Shown: positions 1-7,888 of the stretch, piece by piece
Position numbering within the stretch: position 1 is the stretch's first letter
How the letters are laid out: each line of letters starts with the position of its first letter
Source: Synergistaceae bacterium UBA5560
Lineage (GTDB): Bacteria; Synergistota; Synergistia; Synergistales; Aminiphilaceae
Direction of reading: 5' to 3'
DNA length: 19,829 nucleotides
NCBI GenBank assembly: GCA_002425685.1
Contig: DIMS01000028.1
Location: 1-19,829, forward strand
Position numbers and translations under genes: made by a program
Notes under the pieces: generated by a model
Databases searched by the model: none
Seen by the model: only the letters and a program-made list of their open reading frames with translations
What the model was told of the DNA's origin: nothing

Positions 1-315
1 GCCCACGCGCTCTCCTCCGGTGCCCCAGCGTTCCCGGAACCAGCGGTGCAGCTCCTCCGCCATGAAGAGAAGCCGGGGGTCCTTCTGCTCCAACGATGAA
101 CCCTTTCCGGCATAGAAGCCGAGGAGGCAGCAGGCGCCGCTCAGGGCGCCACACGTCCCCCAGGGGACGTATCCGCCCTTGCAGAGACCCCCCAGAGAGG
201 CGACCAGGTCCGGATTCTCCCGCCCCGTATAGGCCAGCCCGGCAAGGATCATGATCTGAGAACAGCAGTATCCCTCCCGTGCCCATTCCATCATTGCAGT
301 GTGAAGATCGTCCAT
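1..315 (-). CDS. C_GCAxxG_C_C family protein, partial (DVU_1555-like)
   Basis: This gene starts at the ATG at 315, with a GGAGG ribosome binding site about 7 bases upstream, and runs off the left edge of the window, so only its first 105 residues are visible. It has the cysteine pattern that names the C_GCAxxG_C_C family: a CCSQ motif near residue 17, then a glycine-rich segment with TCGALSGACC at about residues 60-70. Members are small proteins with conserved cysteines thought to bind a metal or redox cofactor; no enzymatic activity is established. It lies 67 bases downstream of the methyltransferase and in the same orientation, the position occupied by the C_GCAxxG_C_C gene in the conserved aldehyde oxidoreductase cluster. 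The family call is secure from the motif; a maturation or electron-transfer role in aldehyde oxidoreductase function is inference from context. Confidence 0.85.
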   Translation of the reverse strand, partial: MDDLHTAMMEWAREGYCCSQIMILAGLAYTGRENPDLVASLGGLCKGGYVPWGTCGALSGACCLLGFYAGKGSSLEQKDPRLLFMAEELHRWFRERWGTGGERVG

Positions 316-382
316 GCTCTCCCTCCTCGATCCCTGTGTGCGAATGTTTCCGGTCGGTCTGTCCGGAGACGGATTTTTCCGT

Positions 383-1090
383 TCAGCGTACTCGTTCCGG
401 TGTGTCCGGCGAGACGCACTCCCGTTGCTCCGCGTTGCCGACACCGGAAGCGTTCTCTCGTCGGCACACCCAGAGACCGTAGCCAAGGGAGCGGCAGGGT
501 GGACGCGGCGGCTCCAGGATGCCCTCCCAGACGAGCCGGGCCGTGCATTCCCGGAGCAGTGCGGAGTGATCCTCGAAAAGCAGAAGCGCGAATCCGTGCT
601 CCGAAAGGGCTGTTTCCAGCTCTTTCCGGGAACGGGCTCCCTGTGCGCAGGACTCCCCTCCTCCACCGCAGGGTTCACCGCGGCGGCGGAAGAGGTCTGT
701 CACGCCGAGCTTGCCGCCGTGTCTCAGGACGCGGGCGATTTCCCCGAGGACGGGAAAGAGCGATTCCTGCAGGGAAAGAACACATTCGCAGACCACACCC
801 TCGAATATTCCCTCCCCGAAGGGAATGCGGCGGAGATCCCCCTTCATAACCGGACCCTTCGCCGCGGCCCGGCAAAGAAGATCCGAGGATCTGTCCAGCC
901 CCACGGCGCGGACGCCCTGCTCCTGGAGCAGTTCAAGTGTCGCTCCCCCGCCGCACCCCGCGTCGAGAACGGCCGTGCCGGAAGAAAATCCGCACAGGTC
1001 GAGCAACCGGAGGGACAGTGCCCTTCCGCCGGGATGCAGGGCCTCTCCCATGACGGTACGCCACAGGGGGTGTTCGTAGGGAAGCGGCAC
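383..1090 (-). CDS. class I SAM-dependent methyltransferase (DVU_1556-like)
   Basis: A 235-residue methyltransferase. The start is the GTG at 1090-1088: it is preceded by GGAGG at normal spacing, and its G is also the last base of the upstream gene's TAG stop, so the two are translationally coupled. The reading frame is open further upstream, but that part has no start with a ribosome binding site and lies inside the neighbouring gene. The SAM-binding motif I is VLDAGCGGG at residues 41-49, followed by an acidic strand end (VGLDRS) and a motif IV-like stretch, as in Rossmann-fold methyltransferases. The protein is unusually rich in cysteine. The substrate is unknown. Its place between the small redox protein and the C_GCAxxG_C_C gene matches the DVU_1556 methyltransferase of the aldehyde oxidoreductase cluster, which suggests a cofactor or protein target in that system; this is inference. 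Confidence 0.88.
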   Translation of the reverse strand: MPLPYEHPLWRTVMGEALHPGGRALSLRLLDLCGFSSGTAVLDAGCGGGATLELLQEQGVRAVGLDRSSDLLCRAAAKGPVMKGDLRRIPFGEGIFEGVVCECVLSLQESLFPVLGEIARVLRHGGKLGVTDLFRRRGEPCGGGGESCAQGARSRKELETALSEHGFALLLFEDHSALLRECTARLVWEGILEPPRPPCRSLGYGLWVCRRENASGVGNAEQRECVSPDTPERVR

Positions 1091-1305
1091 TACTTGTCCT
1101 CCAGGATTTTCTCCACTTCGAGCATCTTGCCCAGGGCAAGGGCTTCGGGAACGAGGACGAGTCCGCAGACGGTGCAGGCGGGCAGTTCCACCTCGAAGCG
1201 ACTGCCGAGATAACGGGCGGCCACCTTCCGGGGTTCGAGTTCGCCGCCGCAACCGCACCGCCAACCTGTCCCGTCCTTGAAACTGAGTCCCGTCTCGCCG
1301 CTCAT
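1090..1305 (-). CDS. small CxC/CxxC redox or zinc-ribbon protein (DVU_1557-like)
   Basis: A 71-residue protein with four cysteines in two knuckles: C17-x-C19 and C44-x-x-C47, 25 residues apart. This can bind zinc or a rubredoxin-like iron centre. The rest is a short beta-rich segment and a charged C-terminal helix. The ATG at 1305 overlaps the stop of the upstream flavoprotein as ATGA, so the start is well supported despite a longer open frame upstream. Its stop in turn overlaps the methyltransferase GTG. The gene occupies the position of the DVU_1557 family redox protein in the known cluster. Electron transfer to or from the aldehyde oxidoreductase, or a structural zinc role, are both possible; the sequence alone does not decide. 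Confidence 0.82.
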   Translation of the reverse strand: MSGETGLSFKDGTGWRCGCGGELEPRKVAARYLGSRFEVELPACTVCGLVLVPEALALGKMLEVEKILEDK

Positions 1306-3512
1306 GACAAAACCTCCACAGTCATGCGATGGCCCCATGCGTTGACGATCCGAAAGGAAGCCCCTTCGTTCCGGTATTCCACCCAGAAGGTGACGTTGCC
1401 GATGCGCGAGGTCGCCAATGTTCTTCCCTCCGGTGAAACGAGAAGGCGGGCCGAATTGGAGGCCTCCCAAAGAGTTCGCCGGAGATCGCTGTCGAGGATG
1501 TGGCGTTCTTCAAGGCGTCGCCGTATGTCGGGAGACACGATGAGATCCAGATCTTCCCAAGGGTCCGGCGGAAGATCGCAGGTTCCGAGAAGTCGTCGCC
1601 GCAACTGTTCCCGGTTGGCCTGTCTCGCGGAAAAACCCACTGCCTCGTAAGGTGCCGCGGGAGGAAAGAAGAGGTCCAGGAGGTGTGCCACCGGTTTGCC
1701 CGAGTCGGAGAGACTTTCCCGGCACATGGCGCAGTAGGCGAGAAAATCCTTGTCGCTTTCTCCGAGCCGCCGTCGTACCCCTTTTTCCGCCAGATCGGGA
1801 TCCACAAGGGACTGGAGACCGCCGTAGCCGCAGCAGCGCGTGGTCTCGCCCGTCATGGACAGCTCCTCGAAGGGCTGTCCCAGTGCCCGGAGAATGTCCC
1901 GAACGGCAGTGCGCCAGGCCGGAAGGGAGCGGGTCGTACAGGGATCGTGGAGCGCGAGCGGGTCCGGCAGGGGGTGTCCTGGAGGCAGTCCCTTTTCGCG
2001 GAGCACTTCCCAGAGGGAAAGAAGAGATGTTTCCGGAAGCAGGCGACGAAAAACGTCGCCGCAGGAGGAACAGGCAAGGATCAGCGGGGGATTTCCGAGG
2101 GAAGCCAGGGTTTTCCGCAGAGTGTCGAGAACCTTCTGGAGCATGTCCCTTCGTCCTGCCCACCAGGCCGGAGCGCCGCAGCACCCCAGGAGGACTCCAA
2201 GGGTTCCGGAAAAGCGTTCGTCCAAAAAGGAGACAAGTGCCTCGGTCTGTTCTGGCATGGTGCCCGCGAGCTGGCATCCCGGAAAGAAAAGGGCCTTCGT
2301 TGCCGTGCGGCCCGGGCGAAATCCCGCGGCCCGCGGGCCGTTCGCCTGCTCCATGTCCAGCAGGGCGAACTCGTGGGCCGAGGGAGGCATGAGGCCGCGC
2401 TCCACGAGTTCCTCCCGGGCGGCGCGGCAGAGGTCCGCCATGGAGAAGTCGTTGGGGCAGAGCGTTTCGCAGAGGCCGCAGAGCGCGCAGGAATTGATCA
2501 TTCTGTTCGCCTGGTGGTATCCCTGGACGACGGCGAAGTTGTTGTAGATTTCTCTGGCGTACGCCCTGGGATAGCGCTTGTAGGTCTCCAGAAAAACGCA
2601 CTCCCCCACGCAGTGACGGCACTCGCACTGAAGACAGCGCCGGGCTTCTTCCGCGGGGTCGCGCCTCGGGGAGATCGATTCCACATCGCGGAGCGGCGTG
2701 TGGAGTCGCGTCGCGTCGGAGAGTTCCTTCTCTCTGCCCGAGGAGAGGGAAGCCCCCTGGAGAAACCGGTCCAGGGAGTTCGCTGCGCGCTTTCCATCAG
2801 CCGCCTCCCAGGCGGGAGACGGCGATCCGTTCCGGAGAAAACCTCCGGCGAACAGTCCTCCGGTGGCCGTCTCATAGGTAGTGGAATCCACTGTCCCGAC
2901 GGTGGCGAGATGCGCCATGGCAGGATCGTCCATGCCCAGGTAGGCCGCCTCGCCCTCCCGGAGGGCCGGGAGAGAGAGGGATTCCCCACCTGTGCGGGTC
3001 ACGCCGAGCTTCTGCAGAAACGCCCATGTCTCGGCGAGGATGTTGTGCGGAAGGATTTCCTCGGGGAGGGCGAGAAGGCGCCCTCCCGGCAGTTTTCCCG
3101 TGAATTCCAGAAGAACCCGATACCCCTTCTTGGCCAGCTCACAGGCGCAGACCAACGAGGAAAGGCCGCCTCCGAGCACGGTGATGGTTTTGCCTCTGGG
3201 AGGAAGGCGCAGGGGTGGGGCGGCAGGGCTTGTCCTTTCGAGACAGGCCTGTTCCAGCCGGCCGAGCTCCACTGCTCCCCCCGTTTCGGTTCTAATACAG
3301 GCGTTTTGGCAGGGATGGTCGCAGATCCGCCCCAGAATGTCCGGTAAGGACATGGTCTTTGCCAGGATCTTTCGGGCTTCGCCGAAACGCTCCTGCGCCA
3401 TGGCGGCACAGAAAGACCGTGCGTCCACCTTGAGGGGGCAGGCGGCCTGACAGTAAGGGGGTTCTTCCTGAATACAGCGATGCTCCAGATCTCTGAGCAG
3501 ATTCTGTTCCAT
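1302..3512 (-). CDS. FAD / iron-sulfur oxidoreductase with dicluster and CCG (HdrB-like) domains (DVU_1558-like)
   Basis: A 736-residue multi-domain electron-transfer protein. The start is the ATG at 3512, preceded by GGAGG; the open frame extends 39 codons further, but that part has no ribosome binding site and lies in the stem-loop region. Domains in order: an N-terminal GltD-type cluster domain (C21, C25, C64, C68, C72); an FAD-binding Rossmann segment with LGGGLSSL at about 113-120; an FAD-closing segment near 213-252 (ATGGLFAGG, then AANSLDRFLQG); a dicluster domain (C293/296/298/301/305 and C342/345/348/352); two CCG domains of the HdrB/GlpC kind (C413, CCG 444-446, C481xxC484; C525, CCG 560-562, C594xxC597); and a C-terminal domain of about 110 residues of unknown function. 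Only about 130 residues separate the two FAD segments, too few for the usual inserted NADPH-binding subdomain. It probably links aldehyde oxidation by Mop to a carrier or disulfide; the partner is unknown. Confidence 0.87.
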   Translation of the reverse strand: MEQNLLRDLEHRCIQEEPPYCQAACPLKVDARSFCAAMAQERFGEARKILAKTMSLPDILGRICDHPCQNACIRTETGGAVELGRLEQACLERTSPAAPPLRLPPRGKTITVLGGGLSSLVCACELAKKGYRVLLEFTGKLPGGRLLALPEEILPHNILAETWAFLQKLGVTRTGGESLSLPALREGEAAYLGMDDPAMAHLATVGTVDSTTYETATGGLFAGGFLRNGSPSPAWEAADGKRAANSLDRFLQGASLSSGREKELSDATRLHTPLRDVESISPRRDPAEEARRCLQCECRHCVGECVFLETYKRYPRAYAREIYNNFAVVQGYHQANRMINSCALCGLCETLCPNDFSMADLCRAAREELVERGLMPPSAHEFALLDMEQANGPRAAGFRPGRTATKALFFPGCQLAGTMPEQTEALVSFLDERFSGTLGVLLGCCGAPAWWAGRRDMLQKVLDTLRKTLASLGNPPLILACSSCGDVFRRLLPETSLLSLWEVLREKGLPPGHPLPDPLALHDPCTTRSLPAWRTAVRDILRALGQPFEELSMTGETTRCCGYGGLQSLVDPDLAEKGVRRRLGESDKDFLAYCAMCRESLSDSGKPVAHLLDLFFPPAAPYEAVGFSARQANREQLRRRLLGTCDLPPDPWEDLDLIVSPDIRRRLEERHILDSDLRRTLWEASNSARLLVSPEGRTLATSRIGNVTFWVEYRNEGASFRIVNAWGHRMTVEVLS

Positions 3513-3538
3513 GGATCGCCTCCAGAGGAAAAGACGTT

Positions 3539-3581
3539 TCCGACGGTTCGTTTCCCCTGTGAAGGGCGGCGAACCGTCGGA
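3539..3581 (-). promoter_or_regulatory. 12-bp stem-loop just upstream of the flavoprotein ribosome binding site
   Basis: Positions 3539-3550 and 3570-3581 are perfect reverse complements (arm TCCGACGGTTCG), with a 19-base loop that can form a smaller CCC/GGG stem. In the mRNA of the minus-strand operon the hairpin ends 27 bases before the flavoprotein ATG and is followed by AAACGTCTTTTCC and then the GGAGG site. It could stabilise a processed transcript end, act as an attenuator, or regulate translation. The structure is directly visible; the function is inferred. Confidence 0.6.
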
Positions 3582-3669
3582 GAACGCGGAACAAAGGTGC
3601 GGGTCCGAAACGTCGTGGTTCCGCGACAAACCGGCTCCAGTCCTGAATTTCCGATTTTCCGGAAGAGGT

Positions 3670-3708
3670 GTTCCCCCGCTCTTTCGTTCAGAGGCGGAAC
3701 GGGGGAAC
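3670..3708 (-). other. 9-bp stem-loop directly downstream of mop
   Basis: The arm GTTCCCCCG at 3670-3678 pairs perfectly with 3700-3708. On the minus strand it begins 15 bases after the mop stop codon. It has no T-run after it, so it is not a classical intrinsic terminator. It may protect the 3' end of the mop message so that mop is expressed more than the downstream accessory genes. An alternative shifted pairing (CCGCTCT with AGAGGCGG) exists in the same stretch. Confidence 0.5.
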
Positions 3709-3722
3709 GGAGGAGAATTTGC

Positions 3723-6452
3723 CTAGACGTGCTCTCCCTTCAGTCCTGCGAGAATCTTTTCCGGAAGTGCGGGAAGCCGATGGACCCTTACGCCGCAGGC
3801 GTTGTAAATGGCATTGCCGATAGCGGCGTGGGGGCTCGAGAGAGGAAGCTCTCCCACTCCTGCCGCGCCGAAGGGGCCGAACTCGCGCGGATAGTTCTCG
3901 AAGTAGACGATCTCGATGTTGTCCGGAATGTCCTTGGCGTAGGGGAAGCCGGCGCCCGGGAGCGTGGAGTGTTTCTTGATGTCCTCGAAATCCTCGGAAA
4001 GAGCGAGGCCGATTCCCTGGGCGATGCCGCCGTAGATCTGCCCGTCCGTGACGAGCCGGTTGTTCACCTTGCCGATGTCCGCCATGAGGGTCATCTTGTC
4101 CACGGTGACCTTTCCGGTCTCGGTGTTCACCGATACCTCGGCGAGGAAGACTCCGTACATGTAGACCACGAAAGGTTTTCCCTGCCCCTTTTCGTTGCAG
4201 GCCACGCCGGGAACGGTAAATTTCCCTACGTATTTCACGGGTTTTCCCGCTTCGGTGGCTTCCGCGTAGGTCATGCAGGTGCCGTCAGCCTTACGGAGTC
4301 CCGCCACCATTTCCGTGCAGGCCACGCGGATTGCGCCCCCCGTGAGAACCTGCTGACGTGAGCCGCCGGAGGGACCTGAATTGGGCGTTTTCGACGTGTC
4401 GGGCCAGGTGAAACGCAGCCGGTCCGGGGTGATGCCCAAGGGACGCAGTGCCTCGTGAGCGGTGCCGATGGCGCCCATGTCCGCCCCCTGACCGTGATCC
4501 TCCCAGGCGGTGACGATAGTGACGGAGTCGTCGGGGTTGAGCACCGCCCAGGCCTCGGAGCTGTCCGGTCCGTCAAGGCCGCAGCCGTAGCAGGCCATGG
4601 CGAGACCGATGCCCTTCTTGACCGTGCCGGTGGATTCCTTCTTTGTCTTTTCCTTCGCCGCCTCGTATCGAGGTTTCAGTGCCTCGAGCATTTCTGGATA
4701 ACTGAAGACCTCCGGTTCCTGACCGCTGGGATTCGTCGCACCGGGGCGGTAGCAATTCTTGAACCGAATCTCCCAGGGGTCCGTGCCGAGCTTTTCCGCC
4801 AGTTCATCCATAAGAAGTTCCGACGAGTAGAGGGATTGGGGGGAGCCGTAGGCACGGAAGGCGGAGCCCCATGCGTGGTTCGTGCACACCGTGCGCCCTG
4901 TTCCTTTGATGTTGGGAATATCGTAGCCCGCACCCATGAACTGGGCGCCCCGAAGGGTGAGCAGGTCGCCGAACTCGGAATAGGGACCGTGGTCCACGTT
5001 GTAGTCCGTCTCCATGGCGAGGAGTCGGCCCTCATTGTCGGCGGCGTACTTGATGTTCACGAAGAAGGGCGAGCGCTTCCCCGTGTAGGTCATGTGCTGG
5101 AAGTAGGTGTACCGAAGGAAGCAGGGTTTTCCCGTGGCGAGGGTGGCTGCGCCGACTAGGGCTTCCATGGTCGGGCTGAACTTGTAGCCGAAGGTGCCCC
5201 CCATGGGGTTTGACACGAGGGCGATCTTGTCGGGTTCCACGCCGAGCCCGGGGGCGATCATGTAGAGGTGCAGATGGGCGCCGATGGTCTTGGAGTGGAT
5301 CTTGAGAATTCCGTCGTCCGTCATGTAGGCGAAGCCCACGTCGGGCTCGATGGTCATGTGGGGTTGTCTTCCCACGTAGAAATCGTCCTCCACGGTGACG
5401 GCGGCCTTTTCGAAGATAGGTCCCGTGGGGTCACCCTTCTCCAGGTTCTGAATGTAGTAGATGTTGGGCGTGCCTGGATGGATTTCCAGGGCGTCCTCCG
5501 CCATGGCTGCGGGAGCGCTCATATAGGCGGGAAGGACCTCCAGGTCCACCTTGACCTTCTCCGCCGCCGCGCAGGCGTTCTCGTAGGTGTCGGCGCAGAC
5601 GATGGCGATGGCGTCGCCGAACTGGAAGATCTTCTCGTCGCAGAGAATGGGCCGGTCCCAGCCGTCTCCCTTATTGGTCGGGAACGTGATGAGTCCCGTG
5701 ATGCGGTTCTTCCCCTTCACGTCCTTGTGGGTGACCACTTTACGGACGCCGGGCATCTTCTCCGCCTCGGACGTGTCGATGCCCCGGATGTTCGCGTGGC
5801 TCACCGTGGCCTGTACGAGCGCGAGCTGCAACGTTTCCTCAGGAAGCTTCAATCCGAGGTCCGCGCCGTAATCGAGCGTTCCCGTGACCTTGGCCACCGC
5901 AGTAGGACGGGGATAGGTGCCGCCCCAGATGCGGCCGTTCTCGGGGAGGCGGTATTCCAGCTCGCTCTCGCTCATTTCGCCGCGAAGTACCTTTGCCGCG
6001 GCCATCACGGCATCGACGATGGGGATGTACCCCGTGCAGCGACAGGCGTTCCGGTTCACATGGAACCATTCCCGGACCTCTTCCCGGGTCGGCTTGGGAT
6101 TTTGGTCGAGAAGAGCCTTTGCGGAGACGATGAAACCGGGCGTGCAGAAGCCGCACTGGGATGCGCCGAACTTGATCCAGGCCTTCTGGAGAGGATGCAG
6201 CTTTTCCGGTGTGCCGATGCCCTCGACGGTGTTCACGCAATCCCCGTCGGCGATCCTGTTGGCCTTGAACACGCAGGAACGAACCAGTTTCCCATTGAGG
6301 ATGACATTACAGGAACCGCAATGTCCCGTTCCGCATCCCACTTTGGTTCCCGTGAGGCCGAGCTGTTCCCGCAATACCTTCGCCAGGGTGTCCTCCCCAT
6401 CGACGATGACATTGCGCTCCACGCCGTTGACGAAGAAACGTTTCTGAAGCAT
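3723..6452 (-). CDS. mop: Mop-type molybdopterin aldehyde oxidoreductase
   Basis: A 909-residue xanthine-oxidase-family aldehyde oxidoreductase, practically the length of the Desulfovibrio gigas enzyme (907). It oxidises aldehydes to carboxylic acids at a molybdenum-cytosine-dinucleotide site and passes electrons through two 2Fe-2S clusters. The N-terminal plant-type cluster uses C40, C45, C48 and C60. The second, helical cluster uses C100, C103, C137 and C139. The rest (about 180-909) is the large Mo-binding part, with the active-site glutamate in GVGELPLSS at residue 868. There is no FAD domain, as in the D. gigas type, so electrons must go to another protein, plausibly the flavoprotein encoded next. 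The ATG at 6452 has an AAGGA site about 4 bases upstream. It is the first gene of a five-gene minus-strand cluster. There is no signal peptide; it should be cytoplasmic. The physiological aldehyde is not evident; amino-acid-derived aldehydes are a reasonable guess. Confidence 0.95.
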   Translation of the reverse strand: MLQKRFFVNGVERNVIVDGEDTLAKVLREQLGLTGTKVGCGTGHCGSCNVILNGKLVRSCVFKANRIADGDCVNTVEGIGTPEKLHPLQKAWIKFGASQCGFCTPGFIVSAKALLDQNPKPTREEVREWFHVNRNACRCTGYIPIVDAVMAAAKVLRGEMSESELEYRLPENGRIWGGTYPRPTAVAKVTGTLDYGADLGLKLPEETLQLALVQATVSHANIRGIDTSEAEKMPGVRKVVTHKDVKGKNRITGLITFPTNKGDGWDRPILCDEKIFQFGDAIAIVCADTYENACAAAEKVKVDLEVLPAYMSAPAAMAEDALEIHPGTPNIYYIQNLEKGDPTGPIFEKAAVTVEDDFYVGRQPHMTIEPDVGFAYMTDDGILKIHSKTIGAHLHLYMIAPGLGVEPDKIALVSNPMGGTFGYKFSPTMEALVGAATLATGKPCFLRYTYFQHMTYTGKRSPFFVNIKYAADNEGRLLAMETDYNVDHGPYSEFGDLLTLRGAQFMGAGYDIPNIKGTGRTVCTNHAWGSAFRAYGSPQSLYSSELLMDELAEKLGTDPWEIRFKNCYRPGATNPSGQEPEVFSYPEMLEALKPRYEAAKEKTKKESTGTVKKGIGLAMACYGCGLDGPDSSEAWAVLNPDDSVTIVTAWEDHGQGADMGAIGTAHEALRPLGITPDRLRFTWPDTSKTPNSGPSGGSRQQVLTGGAIRVACTEMVAGLRKADGTCMTYAEATEAGKPVKYVGKFTVPGVACNEKGQGKPFVVYMYGVFLAEVSVNTETGKVTVDKMTLMADIGKVNNRLVTDGQIYGGIAQGIGLALSEDFEDIKKHSTLPGAGFPYAKDIPDNIEIVYFENYPREFGPFGAAGVGELPLSSPHAAIGNAIYNACGVRVHRLPALPEKILAGLKGEHV

Positions 6453-6892
6453 CGTTCCTTAACCCCCCTTGTACTCTCTTTTGTGCATCCTGTAATTTCC
6501 ATCCCTGCCCGCTCGTACGCTCTCATTCTGCTTCATGGGGTGGGCGGAGAAGAACCGCTGCATCCCCCATCTCTATTACCCCTGTTGCCCCGGTGACACG
6601 TTCTTCCTTCACCACCTCCAAAGAAAAAGGGACTGCCCGTGCGCAAAGACGGCAGTCCCCAAAGAGGAACATTCTTCTCCGCCTTCCTTGCCAAACACGG
6701 GAGGCGTGTCCGTTTCCAGACACACCCTGACGGCTGCATGCCATGAGATCGCTCTTGTAGGCACGGCAGCTCGGAAGGTCTATTTTTCGATTGTGATACC
6801 GAGCGAAAGGGCCCGCTTACGTCCCTTTCAGTCTGATCCTCCGAAAGAGAGAGGGAGGAGCCCCCACCCTTTCCGGGGATTCAGCGGTCGGC
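6453..6892. other. gene-free region between the DUF336 gene and mop
   Basis: About 440 bases without a credible gene. It holds the intrinsic terminator at 6622-6659 and, between that and the mop start, about 170 bases that must contain the mop promoter and leader. I see no convincing -35/-10 pair and no sigma-54 -24/-12 pair there. A 7-bp inverted repeat (GAAAGGG at 6805-6811, CCCTTTC at 6823-6829) lies between the DUF336 stop and the terminator. Small open frames on both strands cross the terminator and look random. Confidence 0.6.
6622..6659 (-). terminator. intrinsic terminator downstream of the DUF336 gene
   Basis: The arms GGGACTGCC (6629-6637) and GGCAGTCCC (6651-6659) form a 9-bp perfect stem with a 13-base loop. 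Read on the minus strand the stem is followed immediately by TTTTTCTTT, the classical signature of a Rho-independent terminator. It lies about 230 bases after the DUF336 stop codon and about 170 bases before the mop start, so it separates the two transcription units. Confidence 0.85.
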
Positions 6893-7330
6893 TTACTTGA
6901 GAAGAACCGCTGCTCCTGCGTCAGCGCAGCGTTCGTCCTCATCGATGGTGCCACCGCTGACGCCGATGGCGCCGACGATGACCCCGTCCTTGTTCTTCAG
7001 CGGAACGCCACCGGCGAAGAGGATGACGCCGTTGTTGGACACTTCGATGCCGTAAAGAGGACCATCGGGGAGGGATGCGGCGCCGAGCTGGCGGGTGGTC
7101 ATGTTGAAGAAGCGAGCGGTCTTCGCCTTTTTGATGGAAATATCCACGCTGCCGATGAACGCACCGTCCTGGCGGGCGAAGGCTTTCAAATTGGCCCCCG
7201 CATCCACTACGGCGATGTTCATGGGCACTCCCTGGGCGACTGCGTCGGCCAGGGCGGCCTCAAGGACCATCTGGGCCTGCTTCAGGGTGAGATCTCCGGG
7301 AAGCTGAAGCTTGGAAACATCCGCTGCCAT
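6893..7330 (-). CDS. GlcG/HbpS-like (DUF336) protein
   Basis: A 145-residue single-domain protein of the GlcG/HbpS (haem-degrading, DUF336) family. The hallmark segments are present: VVDAGANLKAFARQDGA near residue 40 and the C-terminal GGVPLKNKDG...VGAIGVSGG stretch (about 107-125), followed by an acidic DEDE and a cysteine near 135. Family members form octamers; some bind haem or cobalamin, and others accompany glycolate or diol metabolism genes. The function here is not fixed. The ATG at 7330 is chosen because AAAGGAGGAG lies about 8 bases upstream; an ATG 45 bases earlier has no such site. The gene is monocistronic by appearance, with its own intrinsic terminator downstream and an AT-rich upstream region. 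It lacks a signal peptide, unlike Streptomyces HbpS. Confidence 0.88.
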   Translation of the reverse strand: MAADVSKLQLPGDLTLKQAQMVLEAALADAVAQGVPMNIAVVDAGANLKAFARQDGAFIGSVDISIKKAKTARFFNMTTRQLGAASLPDGPLYGIEVSNNGVILFAGGVPLKNKDGVIVGAIGVSGGTIDEDERCADAGAAVLLK

Positions 7331-7888
7331 CGTTGTTCTCCTCCTTTGTGAATGGAAAAACTCATGGAATTTCAAATATTTTCCTGTGAATGAAGAATTC
7401 TGTCAAGCGATTTTGAGAAGCGACGGTTTTCTTTTGAAGATGTATATTGTGCACGAAATCAAAGGATGGCAAGATATTGATGCAAAACGTCAATGTATAA
7501 TCTAATAAAAAGAATTTTTCGAGATTTTTATCCCGAAAAAAGAATAAAACTGGACAAAAGCGGACAAAAGAGCTCCCGTCTCGAAGAATCCTTTGAGCAA
7601 CGCCTTGGAGTGGGTGCCCTTTTCGAATCCTGAAGAAGGATGCGTTGTTTGAGCGGAAAGAAGTTGTGTGCGTCAAGCCTGCGCAAAAAGGTTTTCATGG
7701 TGTTCGGCAGCCGTCTGCGGCGATGAGCCACACCTTTCCAGGAGTGCCTTTTTGTGTTCGACCAACAGGTCTGTGTTGAGGAGCGGATATGGATTCCTGC
7801 GCACTCCTCTGCGGAGGAAGAGGGGTTTATAGACGAACCCGTTCCGGGCACGCGCATGAAGACGTGGCGTACCCGGAGCGGGAGGAGA
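7331..7888. other. AT-rich gene-free region upstream of the DUF336 gene
   Basis: About 560 bases with no credible gene; 7360-7560 is markedly richer in A+T than its surroundings. Visible structure includes an inverted repeat ATTGATG-N5-CGTCAAT (7476-7494, one mismatch), an 11-bp inverted repeat with one mismatch around 7515-7540, and a tandem pair of GGACAAAAG units at 7552-7560 and 7562-7570. A weak minus-strand promoter (TCGAAA, 17 bases, TATACA, around 7495-7523) would place these repeats near or upstream of the start site of the DUF336 gene. No intrinsic terminator for pruA is obvious. Confidence 0.5.

Noticed and set aside
314..1213. Plus-strand open frames of 180-300 codons opposite the methyltransferase
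   Set aside because: They mirror the real minus-strand genes, have no ribosome binding sites or recognisable domains, and arise from high GC content.
1500..3347. 615-codon plus-strand open frame
   Set aside because: It is antisense to the flavoprotein, whose cysteine motifs and coupling to neighbours are unambiguous; the antisense product has no known domain.
6535..6900. Plus-strand 121-codon frame between the DUF336 gene and mop
   Set aside because: It crosses the intrinsic terminator hairpin and shows no domain or ribosome binding site.
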